Positions 47,821 to 59,699 are shown, numbered from the stretch's first letter. The stretch is 64,000 bases of DNA from Spinellus fusiger (GCA_025094145.1 JALLLS010000057.1:124001-188000); one strand, 5' to 3'. Notes: generated by a model from the letters alone, not told the origin. A program made the numbers and translations.

Positions 47821-48568
47821 ATGACAACTACCACCTCCACTTATCAAGTGACAGAAGATGTCGAAGCAAAGTACAATGTGGAGAATTCCAGTCATTCAAG
47901 CCAACTGCCTACACTTGTTTTACCCGCTGACACCATTGCTAATCCTGGTCCTCTTGGCCTTTGTGGATTTGCATTGACTACATTTGTACTCTCTCTTCAC
48001 AATGCGGGCGTAGGTCTTCCTGCCAATGGACCCCATGGTGTAGTGACTGGTCTTGCTTTTGCTTATGGTGGCCTTGCTCAGGTAGGGCTATACTTCTTCA
48101 TACTAGCCAAATGAAGTATATACTTATTTTATTATATAGATACTTGCCGGAATGTGGGAATTCAAGACAGGAAACACATTTGGTGCAACTGCTTTTACAA
48201 GCTATGGTGCATTTTGGATTTCTTTTGGTCTCATCTACATTCCTGGTGCTAATATTACCGCTTCTTACACAAATGCCCATGATTTGGAAACATCGATTGG
48301 CTACTATCTCTTGGGCTGGACTATCTTCACTGGTGTTATGCTCATTGCTTCTCATCGTTCTTCTGTTGCTCTTATCTCTCTTTTCTTCTTCTTGTTTGTT
48401 ACATTCATTCTACTGACAGCGGGTAAACTCAATAGCAGTCTTACTACTCAAATAGCAGGTGGTGCCATGGGTATTATTACTGCGTTCATTGCTTGGTACA
48501 ATGCTCTGTCGGGTCTACTTACTAAGGAATCTTCTCATTTCACTCTGCCTGTGGGTCGTCTCGGATAA
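47821..48568 (+). CDS. GPR1/FUN34/YaaH (ATO) family acetate/ammonium transporter
   Basis: Six-helix plasma-membrane channel-like protein of the AceTr family, moving acetate (with proton) or linked to ammonium export. Two exons, 47821-48081 and 48140-48568; 230 codons (229 aa), a usual size. The hallmark N-terminal motif reads [18 protein letters not shown] (family NPAPLGL, with Ala to Gly). Six hydrophobic segments follow, with the conserved [36 protein letters not shown] and a final [25 protein letters not shown]. The cytosolic N-terminus (about 45 residues) is Thr/Ser-rich. A good TATA box and a compact 58-bp intron suggest regulated expression, perhaps by carbon source as in Ady2/Ato1; that is inference. 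Confidence 0.92.
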
Positions 48569-49234
48569 TCTTTCTTTCTCTTTCTCTTTCCATCTCTCTT
48601 CATCGTGCTTATGCAGCAGCATTTGATAATACCATTGTTTTATTATTCTATAGATTGGTAGATAGACATCAAAACTAGGATACTACTCTACCTATTGTAT
48701 CATCATAGCTGCACTAAAGTTTAATATATAATAATACTTTATGAATAATCCCCATGATACCAACAGCTATAGATAGAATCATATCTTCATATCTTCATAT
48801 AAATATAATTGGTTGGTTGGAATCATACTAAATAGAACATTAGTAAGAGCAGTAATAGATTTTTTTATTTTTACTCTCTTTTCCAGCTACACCAAATACA
48901 TAGTGTATATTCCACAAGTACAGCCGATGTAAGCCAATGCATGTCCCTGAAAGATAGATCAACAAAGGAATATCTACCAACAGATTCAGTGAAATAGAAG
49001 GCTATCTCCTTAAATAGATAGATAACATATACTAAACAGCAGAAATAGAGGAAGAAAAAGACAACTCTATTGATATGCACTTGTACACTATGGCTTACCT
49101 GGACTAGTTTTGTGCACAATAAAAAAATGTTAAGTAAAAAGTATTATTAACAAAATAAGCAGGAGTTACAAGCCACCTTGTCTCTCTTTCTGCAGTAAAA
49201 GAGCGAACAAAGTCATGAGTTTGAATGAACCACA
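48569..49234. other. Intergenic region between transporter gene and RPP1
   Basis: A CTTTCTCTTTC tract after the stop, then AT-rich DNA. Nothing else recognised. Confidence 0.55.
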
Positions 49235-50260
49235 ATGCACGACTTTAACATTCCCTGTCCACTCTCCACAAAGAAAAGAGCAAAGAATAAAGTGGCTCAC
49301 CTATTATGTCAATACAGTCAAAGTAAAATAGACACTAGTGGCCATAGATAATGTTTAGCCTGAGTGCTTATACTACTGTTCTTAGTGGAGAAAAGTGTAG
49401 TGGCTCTTAATTATTGTGTTGGGTCTCATCATCTGTTAGAGGTAGGCCTTGTCCATGTACCTACACACACACTAATAACGACAGAAAGAACATATCAAGG
49501 CTATTTCATTTGACAATGAGAAGTTCCAAGTCCAACAACTGACACGTATTACACTTGTTACAGATACTTTATTGACCAATGTAAGTTATTACTATAATGG
49601 GTGTGTTATTTACAGTTTAGTGTGATCTGAGAAGCACCTATGCATCTTTTGATATAGTAGCTATTACTACAAGCAATCCTGATGTATTTGAACAAGCCTG
49701 TAGAACACTCACAGTTGATCTTATTGCTATTGACTGTTCTCAAAGATTGCCTTTTGCCCTTGATATCAGTCTTATCAACATAGCCATGGAGCGTGGTATT
49801 TACTTTGAGATGTGCTATGGTCCTGCTATTAGAGGTGATTTATAGAGATCTTTCTACAGATATCTGTTGATGAGAGGGTCTATTATAGAGTTATTGCATA
49901 CACTTGTCTATGTGCTGACAAACTCATTACTAACTCAACCTATCTCTCTTTTGGTTTTCTCCATGGTAGATGGAACGGCACGTGGATATCTCATAGAAAT
50001 AGCTAAACATTTAGTAGCTGCAACCCACGGAAAGAAGACGCTGTTAAACAGTGGAGCAGAATCCATTACAGAAATACGTACAGCAGAAGATCTTTATCAC
50101 TTGTAAGCCTAGATTCACCCTAGCATTTACTTATACTTACTCATATATATTATTTAGTGCTAAGTTTATGGGGCTTCCTAATGATGCTGCTCACCATATG
50201 TCTCGTAAAAATTCAGAGGAATTTCTTCATATCATCCAATATAAACATCCTCAGCTATGA
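49235..50260 (+). CDS. RPP1: RNase P/MRP protein subunit RPP1 (Rpp30 family)
   Basis: Protein part of nuclear RNase P and RNase MRP, needed for pre-tRNA and pre-rRNA processing. Six exons: 49235-49322, 49386-49441, 49485-49580, 49621-49834, 49970-50102, 50158-50260; 230 codons (229 aa), phases exact. Family landmarks of the TIM-barrel fold: MHDFNIPCP at the start, SVVALNYCVGSHHLLE, FDIVAITTSNPDVFEQAC, LIAIDCSQRLPFALDISLINIAMERGIYFEMCYGPAIR, GKKTLLNSGAESITEIRTAEDLYHF and AKFMGLPNDAAHHMS. Length is below yeast Rpp1 (293), with no basic C-terminal extension. The start was chosen because the first exon splices in phase to the VALNY block. Confidence 0.9.
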
Positions 50261-50445
50261 TAGACTCCATTCTATTTATCCTTGTAGAAAGAGTCTCTTA
50301 TTTTGCGGAATTAGGCATATAGTCTAGTTACAATGGTCAAATATAACAGAGAGGCAGGTGCTTGTTTTTTTCTCTCTTCATTTCATTTACACCATGGTCT
50401 CTTCCCTTCATTATCACATAGAGATAAAAAAGATAGTGTGATTCC

Positions 50446-50766
50446 ATGATCTCTGTTGTTGCACAAGAACTCCAATTAAATACAAACCCAGTGAAGACAA
50501 ATCTTTCATGTGTAGTTGAAGAGATTGACACGAACTGGTCCAAGAGAATAGCCTCTTTCATGGAAGACATCGACTTTAGTGATACTGATGAAGAGGATAT
50601 TTAATCCTGCTGGTTTTCTTCACTGCTAGGACAGACCTCCATTGAACTACTGGATGATTCTGACAATGAGACACAAAATACGGTGATGTTGAGTGAATCT
50701 ATCATCATTATTTCCTCTGATAATGCGGAAATAGAAGAAGCACTCGATGAAAAAGACTGGATATAG
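50446..50766 (+). CDS. Small acidic protein with two SUMO-interaction-like motifs, unknown
   Basis: Two plus-strand exons, 50446-50578 and 50630-50766, close in phase 1 into 90 codons (89 aa) using a GTGATA donor and a CTGCTAG acceptor. Without splicing the first frame stops at 50602-50604 after an acidic DTDEEDI end, so a retained-intron form is also possible. The product is acidic and Ser-rich. Two stretches fit the SUMO-interacting pattern of hydrophobic residues followed by acidic/Ser: IELLDDSDNE and IIIISSDNAE. No enzyme fold or signal peptide. It lies 185 bp downstream of RPP1 on the same strand. Function not recognised; coding status is supported only by composition and phase. Confidence 0.42.
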
Positions 50767-51250
50767 AGTCTGTAGGAGCATTTACCAACTATTATTATTA
50801 TATTAAAAAAATGCCATTGACGAATGGAATCACTATCCATTGTCTCGATCCAAGTCCATTTTCCTATTAAGGATATATTATAGTAATGACAAATTGAGAA
50901 TTATGAGGCCTATAGTATGAAGTCTATTATTTATAATATTCTACAAGTATATTGAATATTAAATATGAAAAGTGTATAAAATAGAACAAAAAATAGACAT
51001 AAGATAGGGGTTTTACAGTGTAAAAAAATACCTTTACTTGTTATCTTGCTTGTTGCTCTATAATCTAAATTACATATTTTATTATTATATCTTAATCACT
51101 CATTCTCTTATTATATTAAATTTTATAAAGTCCCAAGTAATAAGTGACTAGACAAAAGATAAATTTCTATTTTTTGTTCTTCAAAAATAAAATAAAGGTC
51201 TTTTTCTTTTCTTTTATAACTTATTCAAAAGATGACCTTAATCAATGAAA
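50767..51250. other. AT-rich noncoding stretch
   Basis: Nothing recognised besides poly-A/T runs and repeated TTATTATAT-like words. Confidence 0.55.
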
Positions 51251-51254
51251 ATTA

Positions 51255-51995
51255 GCCAACTCTTAGCCAAGAACATGAAAATAGTCCTACCAAAAGAAGA
51301 GAATATGATATGTTCATTAAAGGTCAAATAATAGAACAATGGAATAATACGAATGATACAGGCGTGGATATTTGCCATAGCATATTTTTAAAATACATGA
51401 ATGAACTCGGGGTTTTTTTCATTTTCACCGTCAATAAAACCTGGTATGACACTTACTCACAAGAAAAGACGATTGGAATGGTGTAAAAACAAGGGTAATT
51501 GGCCAGTAAAGAGGTGGAGTAACATTATTTGGTCTGACAAACCTTGTTTTACAGTTGTGGACAATGATAAAAGAACGAGTGATCAATTGGTCAAGATAAG
51601 TATGTCAATGTACTTGCCAAATACTTTATTTCCTGGTTCTAAAATTTTCAAGAGAACCTCAATGAGACCATGCTCTTCCAAGAAGACGGTGCTCTTTGCT
51701 ACACAGGAGCATATAGTAGATGGTACAAACAAGAGAGATGTACAATTGAAGGTTTTGATTCTTGGCCTGCACAAAGTCCAGATCGTAACCAAATTAAGCA
51801 TGACTGGGCTTATCTTGAAAAGAATATTGAGTTGCGTCGAACAAACATAACCAATGCAAAACAGCTTGAATGATGCTTGTGTAGTGAATGGGAGAAAATT
51901 CCAAATGAATTTCTGGGAATTTTAGTGGATAGCATGCCAAGAAGGTGCTACACTGTGATAAAGAATAAAGACTTTGCTACAAAGTGCTAAGCAAT
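51255..51995 (+). mobile_element. Degenerate Tc1/mariner-type transposase copy
   Basis: Successive plus-strand pieces resemble a Tc1-type transposase. An N-terminal helix region (YDMFIKGQIIEQWNNTNDTGV) comes first, then KRRLEWCKNKG...WSNIIWSDKPCFTV (first catalytic Asp region). In another frame are LFQEDGALCYTG (second Asp) and FDSWPAQSPDRNQIKHDWAYLEKNIE. The usual N-x-I-E-x-x-W carries Lys instead of the catalytic Glu, and at least one frameshift separates the two halves (around 51670). A tail reading SMPRRCYTVI matches the family end. No clear terminal inverted repeats were found. Inactive. Confidence 0.72.
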
Positions 51996-52620
51996 ATTAT
52001 CATAATGAGGATGTAGATAATTATCTAAAGAACAAATACTCCAAATCTTGTGTTATTCTGTGAATAGTTTATTATGAACATTCTAAACTGATAGATATGC
52101 CTTTATTCTTCAAATAAAAATAAATAAATAAATTAACTTTTTGTTTAGTCATCTATTACATGGGACTGTACATGATACTGTTACCTTAGGTCTTATACAC
52201 TAAAAACAAGAAGTTAGCAATCTTCAAATTGTATAAAAACGGTTACAAGACCAATGGTATGAAATAAGGCATTTATGATAAGTTTTAGTGGATTTAATGT
52301 AGTGGATTGATCTTTTGGAGATAGTATAAGAGTACAGTTCAAAGTATTTTTTATTTTTAGGTATTAGTTGCTATTCGCGCATTGGGCATCTTCGCCATCC
52401 TATGAGAGCTTTTGAAAAATAAGAATAAACATATAAACACCTCAAATATAATAGTGGGAAGAATAATTTCAAGGAAAAAAGAAACAGAAAGATAAGAGTA
52501 CATAGAACCTTGAAATGAGGAAAAAAAATGAAGAGAAATATGAGAGATGAGAGAAAATAACAATGCAGACATAGACATTAGTTTGAGCCTAATCCCACAA
52601 GCTTTTAATAGACCAAAGAT
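51996..52620. other. AT-rich interval between mobile-element relics
   Basis: No supported gene; short AATAAATAAATAAATTAA-like runs. Possibly decayed element flanks. Confidence 0.5.
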
Positions 52621-52628
52621 TGGTCTAT

Positions 52629-53790
52629 TTAAAAGTCTTGTTGGGTGTGTTGATTGTCTCCCTCGACTTTTTCCATGCCATAGTCAGACCCAAATGCCTG
52701 GAGGAGTTCTTTTTCAAGGGTGGAGGGAGGACTGGTGACTGTGGCCTTGGCCTTGAGGTCTGCCAGGAGTTTCTCAAAGGCAATAATGGATAGACGGGGT
52801 GTGGCAATGCTTGAGCCAAAGTCGCGAGCAATGCTGTACCCTGAATGAGTGGGGGCACGAAGATAAGTGTTGGACACTCGTTGCTCAAAGAGTTCTTGGG
52901 CCATTACAGCCTTGGTGCTATCTGACTCCTGCTGGAGCTTAGGGTCTGCAATCACCGTTGCAGCTACTGGATCAAAGCTTGCCTGTGGCTTGATCTTTGA
53001 TTTCTCGAGTTTTTTCTCGAGTTCTTGCTTGAAGCTACCATGTACAAGCAGTGCAATTGTGCCCCTTGCAGGGAAGTGGATGTCTATGATCCGTGACTGT
53101 TGGATCTTCAGTGATCCCAACATCTTGGGGATCTGGCCGTACTTGAGGTAGCGGCGACAGGGCAAGTATACAAAGTCGTATACCGAGGGCCCAGTAGGCT
53201 CTTGTAAGGACCGAACTGTTTGTGCTCTGAGCACTGCTCTGGCCTTTGCTGTCTTCTTTGGTGGGGAGGAGTTCTTTTTAGCCATGTTGGCATAAGTGAC
53301 AGCAGTCTTTTCTATGGCAGCTGTGGGTTTTACTGTTGGGATAAGGGCGGGAGTAGGGGCGGGAGGTGATTTGGGTGCATTTTCTGCACTCTTGGCATTG
53401 ATCTAAGCTTAGAGAGATGTAATAAGATCATCTTTGACCTTGACTTGTGCTTCCAATTCCTGCATCCGGAGTCCAATTGCTCCTATCTGTCTCTGAATAT
53501 CTGACAGAAATGCCATCATGCTGCTGGGTGAAGGTATTAGGCTTTTCTACCTCAGTCATTTGATGCTCGTAAGTATTTGCACGAGTACGTTTGGTAAGTT
53601 ATCTGAGTTTTTTAATGTCTGAGTTAGGAATGGTGGTGGCATTGGTGGCCTCAGACACAGAGGGTTTAACAGGTGCTGGTACAGGAGGTTGCTTGATGGT
53701 TGGTGGTTGGACAGGATCCTTAGTTGGTGTATTTAATGTGTACTGTGTACTATATGAGTAGATGGGGATTGTTACTGATGGATAAATGTT
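52629..53790 (-). mobile_element. Retroelement ORF1/gag-like remnant with a 219-codon frame still open
   Basis: On the minus strand an ORF of 218 aa (53285-52629) begins MAKKNSSPPKKTAKARAV and contains YLPCRRYLKYGQIPKML, IIDIHFPARGTIALLVHGSFKQEL and FDPVAATVIADPKLQ. I have the impression of seeing related sequences as dispersed gag/ORF1-like proteins in Mucoromycota repeats; I cannot name the family precisely. Upstream, 53286-53790 has further Pro/Thr-rich gag-like sequence in changing frames with stops (near 53403), so the original ORF was longer and is broken. A short coiled-coil-like part (FLSDIQRQIGAIGLRMQELEAQVK) lies at about 53515-53440. No zinc knuckle seen. Confidence 0.5.
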
Positions 53791-53819
53791 ACTTATGTTG
53801 AATTTTGCGATTTATATTT

Positions 53820-55270
53820 TGCTCTTTTGGAGTGATATTGATTACACGAAAGAGCCCGCGAGTATAAGAGTACAACGGTCTGCATTGGAATTCGTACTTT
53901 TTGGTAGTACTTTCCGCCAAGTTCACCCAGTAGTGCACAAAGGAAGTAAGATAGATGATGTTGATCAGTGTATAGACAAATTTTCCATATGGAATTTCAT
54001 AAAAATATTTAAGTCAGTTGTGAATATGCGTATTGGGCAAGCCATATCACCAGAAAACAGTATACTTTCAAACACCTTGCAGTAGTTTTCAAAGACACCT
54101 CTTTGATGCTGGCAATGGAAGTGTTCAGACAGGAGAAAACTCAGAACTGATCAGAGTTCCAGATGATATGTTGTTGACACACCATGACATGAAAAACTTA
54201 GAAGATACAATCCGTGGTAGTATATTATATCCTGGAAATGACACACTGCCATCATACATAAGAGACCAAATAGCTACAAAAGTTATACTTACATCAAAAC
54301 ACTCTGATGTTGTACAGATCAATGACTAAATTATGGACAGATTTTCTTTTGGAGATTTTTTTTTAGTTTTTACAGTAATGATAAAGCACTTACAGATGAA
54401 TTATCTGTGGATCTTCCAGTTGAACATCTCAATAGCATAAATCCAAGCGGATAATCATTTTCCATAGATAGAAATATCAATCATCCCCATCAATAAAAAC
54501 ACAAATCACTTAAAAGAGACCACACAATAGAAGAAGAGTTATTAGCAAGGCATACAACTAAAGGACGATACTTTAGCAAGAGAGAAATATCTTTTAGAAT
54601 TAATAGATATGTATGTTTGGGCAACGGGGTTCGTTCTTAAGACACACAGGACCTCGGGGAAAGGCTAGCTGCTCTTGTATCTGCAGGAGTTGGGTTAGCT
54701 CTTGTGTGGTGTGTCGGGGGAACTCGGCTTTAAAGGTTATGGGAACTATGGTTGTAGTATTCTGGAGGGGACACTCTGGAAATGGGTCTGTAGAGACACG
54801 AGAGAACAGATAACGGTAATCTTCCTACCGACGGACTAACGAAAGGGACAAACAAAGAGAAGAAAACAGGAACAGAGAAAGAACCAACAACTAAACTTGA
54901 CCTTGGGTCTAAACTACCCTACTTTAGGAATCCAAGTATATGATGAACTTCTCTCTTTTTATTTCAATTGTAGACTTTGCTATTTTATATTGTTTTCATC
55001 TGAAACCCTTCTTCCTTCTATCTATTTTATCAACAACACTCTTTTCCTCCTTTGTCACCTATTCTACAGATACTATAAATTAGAAAAGTATATAACAAGT
55101 GTGAAAGAGTAAATAAACATCAGACTTTGTTTACTCTTTGAACTGCCTGGATTTCTTTTGGCTAAACCCCATAGACAACACAGACGGACTTCCTCCTCAA
55201 CACTTGAAACTGAAAATAGGGTTCCCTACAATGCTACTTCGGAATCTGGATCCCAGATTAGATATCAATA
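53820..55270 (+). mobile_element. Pif1/Helitron-type helicase relic, interrupted by an insert
   Basis: Plus-strand fragments follow the order of a Pif1-like (Helitron RepHel) helicase. FGSTFRQVHPVVHKGS (motif III region, 53910-53945) comes first, then NMRIGQA (about 54025), HLFDAGNGSVQTGEN...IRVPDDMLL (54095-54175), ATKVILTSKHSDVVQIND (about 54275-54328) and YSNDKALTDELSVDLPVEHLNSINPSG (54372-54455). The expected continuation GLPPQHLKLKIG...MLLRNLDP appears only at 55190-55250, after about 700 bp of foreign-looking sequence. Frame changes and stops occur throughout, and the DFRQ-type motif is altered to TFRQ. Fragment identity is good; Helitron rather than cellular Pif1 is inferred from the repeat context. 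Confidence 0.62.
54480..55135. other. Insert within the helicase relic, compositionally distinct
   Basis: Sequence at about 54610-54900 is clearly richer in G/C than its surroundings and reads through one plus-strand ORF (54613-54813) without recognised motifs. It ends in an A/G-rich stretch (54840-54890). It may be a solo LTR or another short element; no target-site duplication was identified by eye. Confidence 0.35.
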
Positions 55271-55329
55271 CAGTTCTGATAAACATTGGCTTGATGTACA
55301 CACCCAAAGGGCAAAAATTCCCCAAAGCA

Positions 55330-56044
55330 AAGCGTAGGTTGCAAAATTCCCGTCGTGAGCCGATGTATGGCTGCTAGTAGTAGCTTACTGGAATCTAGTA
55401 AATTATTTGATGTAATTGATCAGATGTGCTTTACTTCTAGAAGCAAATAGTAATAAATAGATGCTAACAGACATACATCTTAATACCAAATGTCGTACTA
55501 CGGTTCCATGCAGTAAGCGTAGGACATGTTTTCTCATGCAAGAAAAGGCTTATTTTGAATAAAAAAGGTTTATCAGTGTGTAAGATCTGTAATACATAGA
55601 TAGTATTGGGATTGTTGAAGAATTTAGTCCACATATTCCAAAAGACATTGCTACTATATAAATTAGATTAATCTAACATGGTCTGCAAAATATATAAGTA
55701 GTTGTAAATGTTGTAGTATATAACTGTGAGAAATGTAACTCTTTTTATTACCAAATACACTTCTTATTCCTGTTTGTTTCTGAACAATAGTGTACGAACA
55801 TATTATACTGCTAACAAAAGAATGGATAAATATAACTTTTGATGAGACATATACAGCGCAATCGGTCATCAAGAAGTAAAACTTTGTGTTTAGAGAAGAA
55901 AACTGGACAACATAATAGCGATAGAACCTAAGAACAAATATTCTGTTTTAGGGTCTTATTATGATTATAATAGTAGTGGTAATAGTAAAGAGATCACACA
56001 AGCTTCAATGGTAAATGCCTCCGTATTACCACATGACATTCACT
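55330..56044. other. AT-rich noncoding stretch
   Basis: No gene seen. The last part carries the P450 promoter. Confidence 0.55.
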
Positions 56045-56050
56045 TATAAA
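56045..56050 (+). promoter_or_regulatory. Putative TATA box of the P450 gene
   Basis: TATAAA, 40 bp before the ATG at 56091. Confidence 0.45.
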
Positions 56051-56090
56051 ATCTAACAAAAGTCTGTCTCTTTCTGCTTTGTCTCATTAA

Positions 56091-58139
56091 ATGTCTTCAT
56101 TCTTATCACTCCCGAATCCTCAAGTTATCAGTGAAATCTTGAATGATTCAAAACTACCACTGATGAGTGCCGTGGCTCTTGTTACTGCTGTATATTCAGT
56201 TTATCATATTATGAAAAAGGACAAAAGCCAAGACTCTGGCTCAGTCCCAATGCCAAAAGGAAACTACCCAATTGTTGGTAAGAACTATACTATGAATTAT
56301 TGAAAGATTCATCATGTATTCTAGGCCACATACCACACCTTGTTAAATCTCTCGAACTTAAACTTCATGAATGGCATAAAGAATTGGGTAAATAGTGTGT
56401 TCTATTCATGTCAGCATAGATTAACGTATACACTTCCAGGGCCTATTATTCATATCAAGATGGGCGTACAAGATTTCATCATTATATCTGATCCAGGACT
56501 TGCCCATAAAATATTTGTAACTAATGGGGTTAGCACTTCCTCACGTCCACCTCATAAATTTAGTGATAAACATCACAGTTATGGTGGCAGGTAAAATGCA
56601 AAAAATCTATGATGTGTATAAAGATCTAATTTCTACTTTCTCTTTGAACTTTAGAGGCGTTGTTTTTGCTAAATACGGAAAAAGATGGACAGACACAAGA
56701 GCAGCTGGTAAAGGGGAAAAAACTCATAAGCTCTTAGCTGTATTAACAATTTATCATAGCTACCAATTTCATATCACCCAAGGCTTTGAATGCTTCTAAT
56801 GATGTACTCTTATTTGAAGCAAAAAATCTTGTAAAAGAATTGATGGCACAAACAAAGTCAAAGAAGAGCGTGAATCCATTTAACTATGCTACTTGCGCCT
56901 CTCTTAATATGGTATTGAGCTTATATTGTGCAATACGTGTGGATTCACCTGAAGATCCATTATACAAAGAGATTATAGAGGCTATTGATGTTGTTGTACA
57001 GAAGGCTAGTTTTGAAGAAGATATAAGCTTGTACATTCCTGTTTTATCTTTTATTGACTACATAAGTGGTAAAGATAAGAAAGACGGTGAATGGGTTCGC
57101 AATTCACGTGACCCTCTTATGAAGAAGTTACTTAAAGAAGCCTTCGAGAGCGACACCAATTCAGCCTTCAAAAAGATACATGAATCGAATGAAAAGACCC
57201 AATTCGAGGAAAAAGATTTGATTGTGATTATGAGTGAGTTGAATTACATAAATATTCTCAGTATTCTACGAGACTAAACTCATTTTTTAGATGACATGAT
57301 TACTGCTGGAACAGACACTGTTGCTACAACAATTTCGTGGGCTTTCCTTTTCTTATCACACCATCCAGAAATCCAGAAAAAGATGTGTGATGAGATAGAC
57401 ACATTTGTCACCAAACATGGACGACTACCAGATTTCTCAGAACGTGAACATTTCCCCTATATACTGTCTGTTCAAAGAGAATTGCTACGCAGTTTTCCAG
57501 TTACTATACTTGGTGTTCCTCATGTTGCTGATAAAGATAGTTAGTATATGATAAATGCTTAATACGAAAAGAAAGCTAGCTCATGTTTTCTTATTTTATG
57601 TAGTCATGGTTGATAACTATCTGATCAAAAAAGGGTCCGCACTTTTTACCAATATGTATACTATGCACCGAAATCCTGATGTTTATTCCGAACCAGATAA
57701 GTTTATTCCGGAGCGATTTATGAACAACAAAAGTACAATGTTTGCATCAGCAAATGGAAACACAAGTGAGCGCGATCAATTCAACTTTGGATGGGGAAGG
57801 TAAAAATAAACAGCATAACATCACTTATCTTTGATTTACTAATGTTGATGTGTGGCACTATAAAGACGCATTTGCCCTGGAAGTTACCTGGTAATATCTT
57901 TAAGAAATATTTGAGTTTGCCTTTTAACAAAATAATTTTATTTGGCCATCCAATAGGCTGAGACAGAGCTCTTTTATGTTTATGTCAATCTTTGGTCACG
58001 CTGTACAATTGAGCCAATGCTTGATTCCAATAATAATCCTGTATATACTGATTATACGACATCTATAACCCATGGCTTGACTTTCCGTCCTATGCCTCAT
58101 GAATTAAGATTTGTTGAGCGTCCTGACAAATTACTTTAA
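56091..58139 (+). CDS. Cytochrome P450 monooxygenase, N-terminal membrane anchored
   Basis: ER-bound heme-thiolate monooxygenase. Nine exons: 56091-56277, 56325-56387, 56440-56590, 56655-56707, 56760-57233, 57291-57539, 57604-57799, 57866-57890, 57957-58139; 527 codons (526 aa), phases exact. N-terminal anchor about residues 24-42 (LMSAVALVTAVYSVYHIM), then a Pro-rich hinge (PMPKGNYPIVGHIP). I-helix AGTDTVATTISW, ExxR in QRELLRSFP (E-L-L-R), PERF motif FIPERFMNN, and heme-binding loop FNFGWGRRICPGSYL with the Cys ligand. The Phe-x-x-Gly box is conventional. It does not have CYP51 substrate-recognition motifs. It resembles the CYP509-like families common in Mucoromycota, an impression only; substrate unknown. 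Confidence 0.93.
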
Positions 58140-58960
58140 AATAAATTATATTGTTAGAACACATAATTAGAGCATCAATTTATTCACTCTGCCAAATTAG
58201 CTAATATTTGCAAACAATTATTTAAATGACTTACATGGAGGCTTCTCTGAAAAATACAGGAGATATATATTTAGTAGAATGTAGTATAAAATCTACATCG
58301 GGTATCAATGTTCTTTATTCTCCAAGTGAATATAAAATGTAGAGGCAGTATTTTAATATTTTAATATTTTAATATATTTATACAGTCAAAACATATAGAT
58401 GTATAATAGTTATTGCTTCAATTATAAATTAACTAAAAGAAATATATATATATATATCAGTCCTTGTAAATCACACACCATTTTTATACTAAAATAAATA
58501 AATAATATACACTATATCCTTCATTTCTTATAACAATGCCTTTTCTCTGTGTATATTCTGTCCAACACCGTGGAATTTGTTAAAGCGTCTGAGATATATA
58601 CTAGTTGGCTAATGAATAATACACAGCCACACTCAATTGAATTTAATGTTTGCTGAAAACATGATAAAAAGGGGAAAAGACTTTTATTTTGTATGAAGCT
58701 CTTTTTCTTTACAAATATCATTAAACTAACACACTATGTCAGATAGATTTTCAGAAACTCACATTTGTGGAGAATGTGAAAAGGCAAAAGATAAAAGATA
58801 ATTAGACAGATATTGTCTGTTGAAGACTGTATTTAAATTGGCTGTGATTGTGAGTGTAATTGGGATGAAAAAGCCCATAGTTAGAATAGCATCAGGAACA
58901 TCAATAAATATATATCGCTCTTACATCTAGAGAGTCATGGAAAACCCATAATAATAATAA
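58140..58960. other. AT-rich noncoding stretch
   Basis: Repeated ATTTTAATATT and ATATATAT runs; no gene recognised. Confidence 0.55.
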
Positions 58961-58974
58961 ATGAATGAGAGGGA

Positions 58975-59480
58975 TCTTGGACACCTGGAAAAGGTCATTA
59001 GAAAGAGTCCATCTGCCTCATACAATCAGCTGGAATTGGAAGTGTTGAGTTGTTGAAGTGGATGTATGTAGAAACACTATTATCAGCTACTGTAAGCAGC
59101 TAGGGTTTGTATCTTTTTATGTAGATCACAAGCCAACTTTAACTGAAAAAACAAAGATAAATAAATTGACTGAGCAAGTGTGATAGCTGTTCTACTGGGG
59201 ACTATGCTAGATGGTAGAAAGAGACACATCAGATTAGGCATTTTGATTGCTGGCTCGCACAAATCCCTGACTTGAGCTCAGTTGAACACATAGGGTGGAC
59301 CTTGGAAAGACAGATTGAAGAATGAAGGGTACCTATTACCAATGTTGAAAATCTGAGGACTCTACTTGCAGAAGAGTGAGTGAGAGTTAGTATTGAACTT
59401 GCACAATGATGAGTTCAAAGTATGACAGATAGATAACAGACAGTCATTGATACCAAAGGAGGCCATACAAAGTATTAATT
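58975..59480 (+). mobile_element. Second Tc1/mariner-like transposase relic
   Basis: Heavily mutated plus-strand pieces: TIISYCKQLGFVSFYVDHKPTLTEK (about 59080-59155, the N-terminal/linker part), then FDCWLAQIPDLSSVEHIGWTLERQIEE (about 59245-59325), a counterpart of the SPDLNPIEHVW segment, here retaining the Glu. LRTLLAEE and a GGHTKY-like end follow. Stops interrupt it and the middle of the protein is missing. Diverged from the copy at 51.3-52.0 kb. Confidence 0.55.
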
Positions 59481-59699
59481 GTATTATTATTATTTTATTT
59501 TCAATAAATAAAGATGTTGAGTTTTGGTATGCTTAAGTCTTAAGCTTATAGATCAAATGTAAAGTGTTTTATTTGATGTTGAACATATCCTAAATATTTC
59601 GTCCTGAAATCTATCTTCAAAAGTATTCAACTCAATTGGGTGTGGCTGTATTCAAACTTTCTTAAGAAGTACGTTAATCTTAATTATATACACAATAAC

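Noticed and set aside
56091..58139. P450 being CYP51 (sterol 14-alpha demethylase)
   Set aside because: I-helix and heme loop do not carry CYP51-specific motifs, and the rest resembles lineage-specific P450s.
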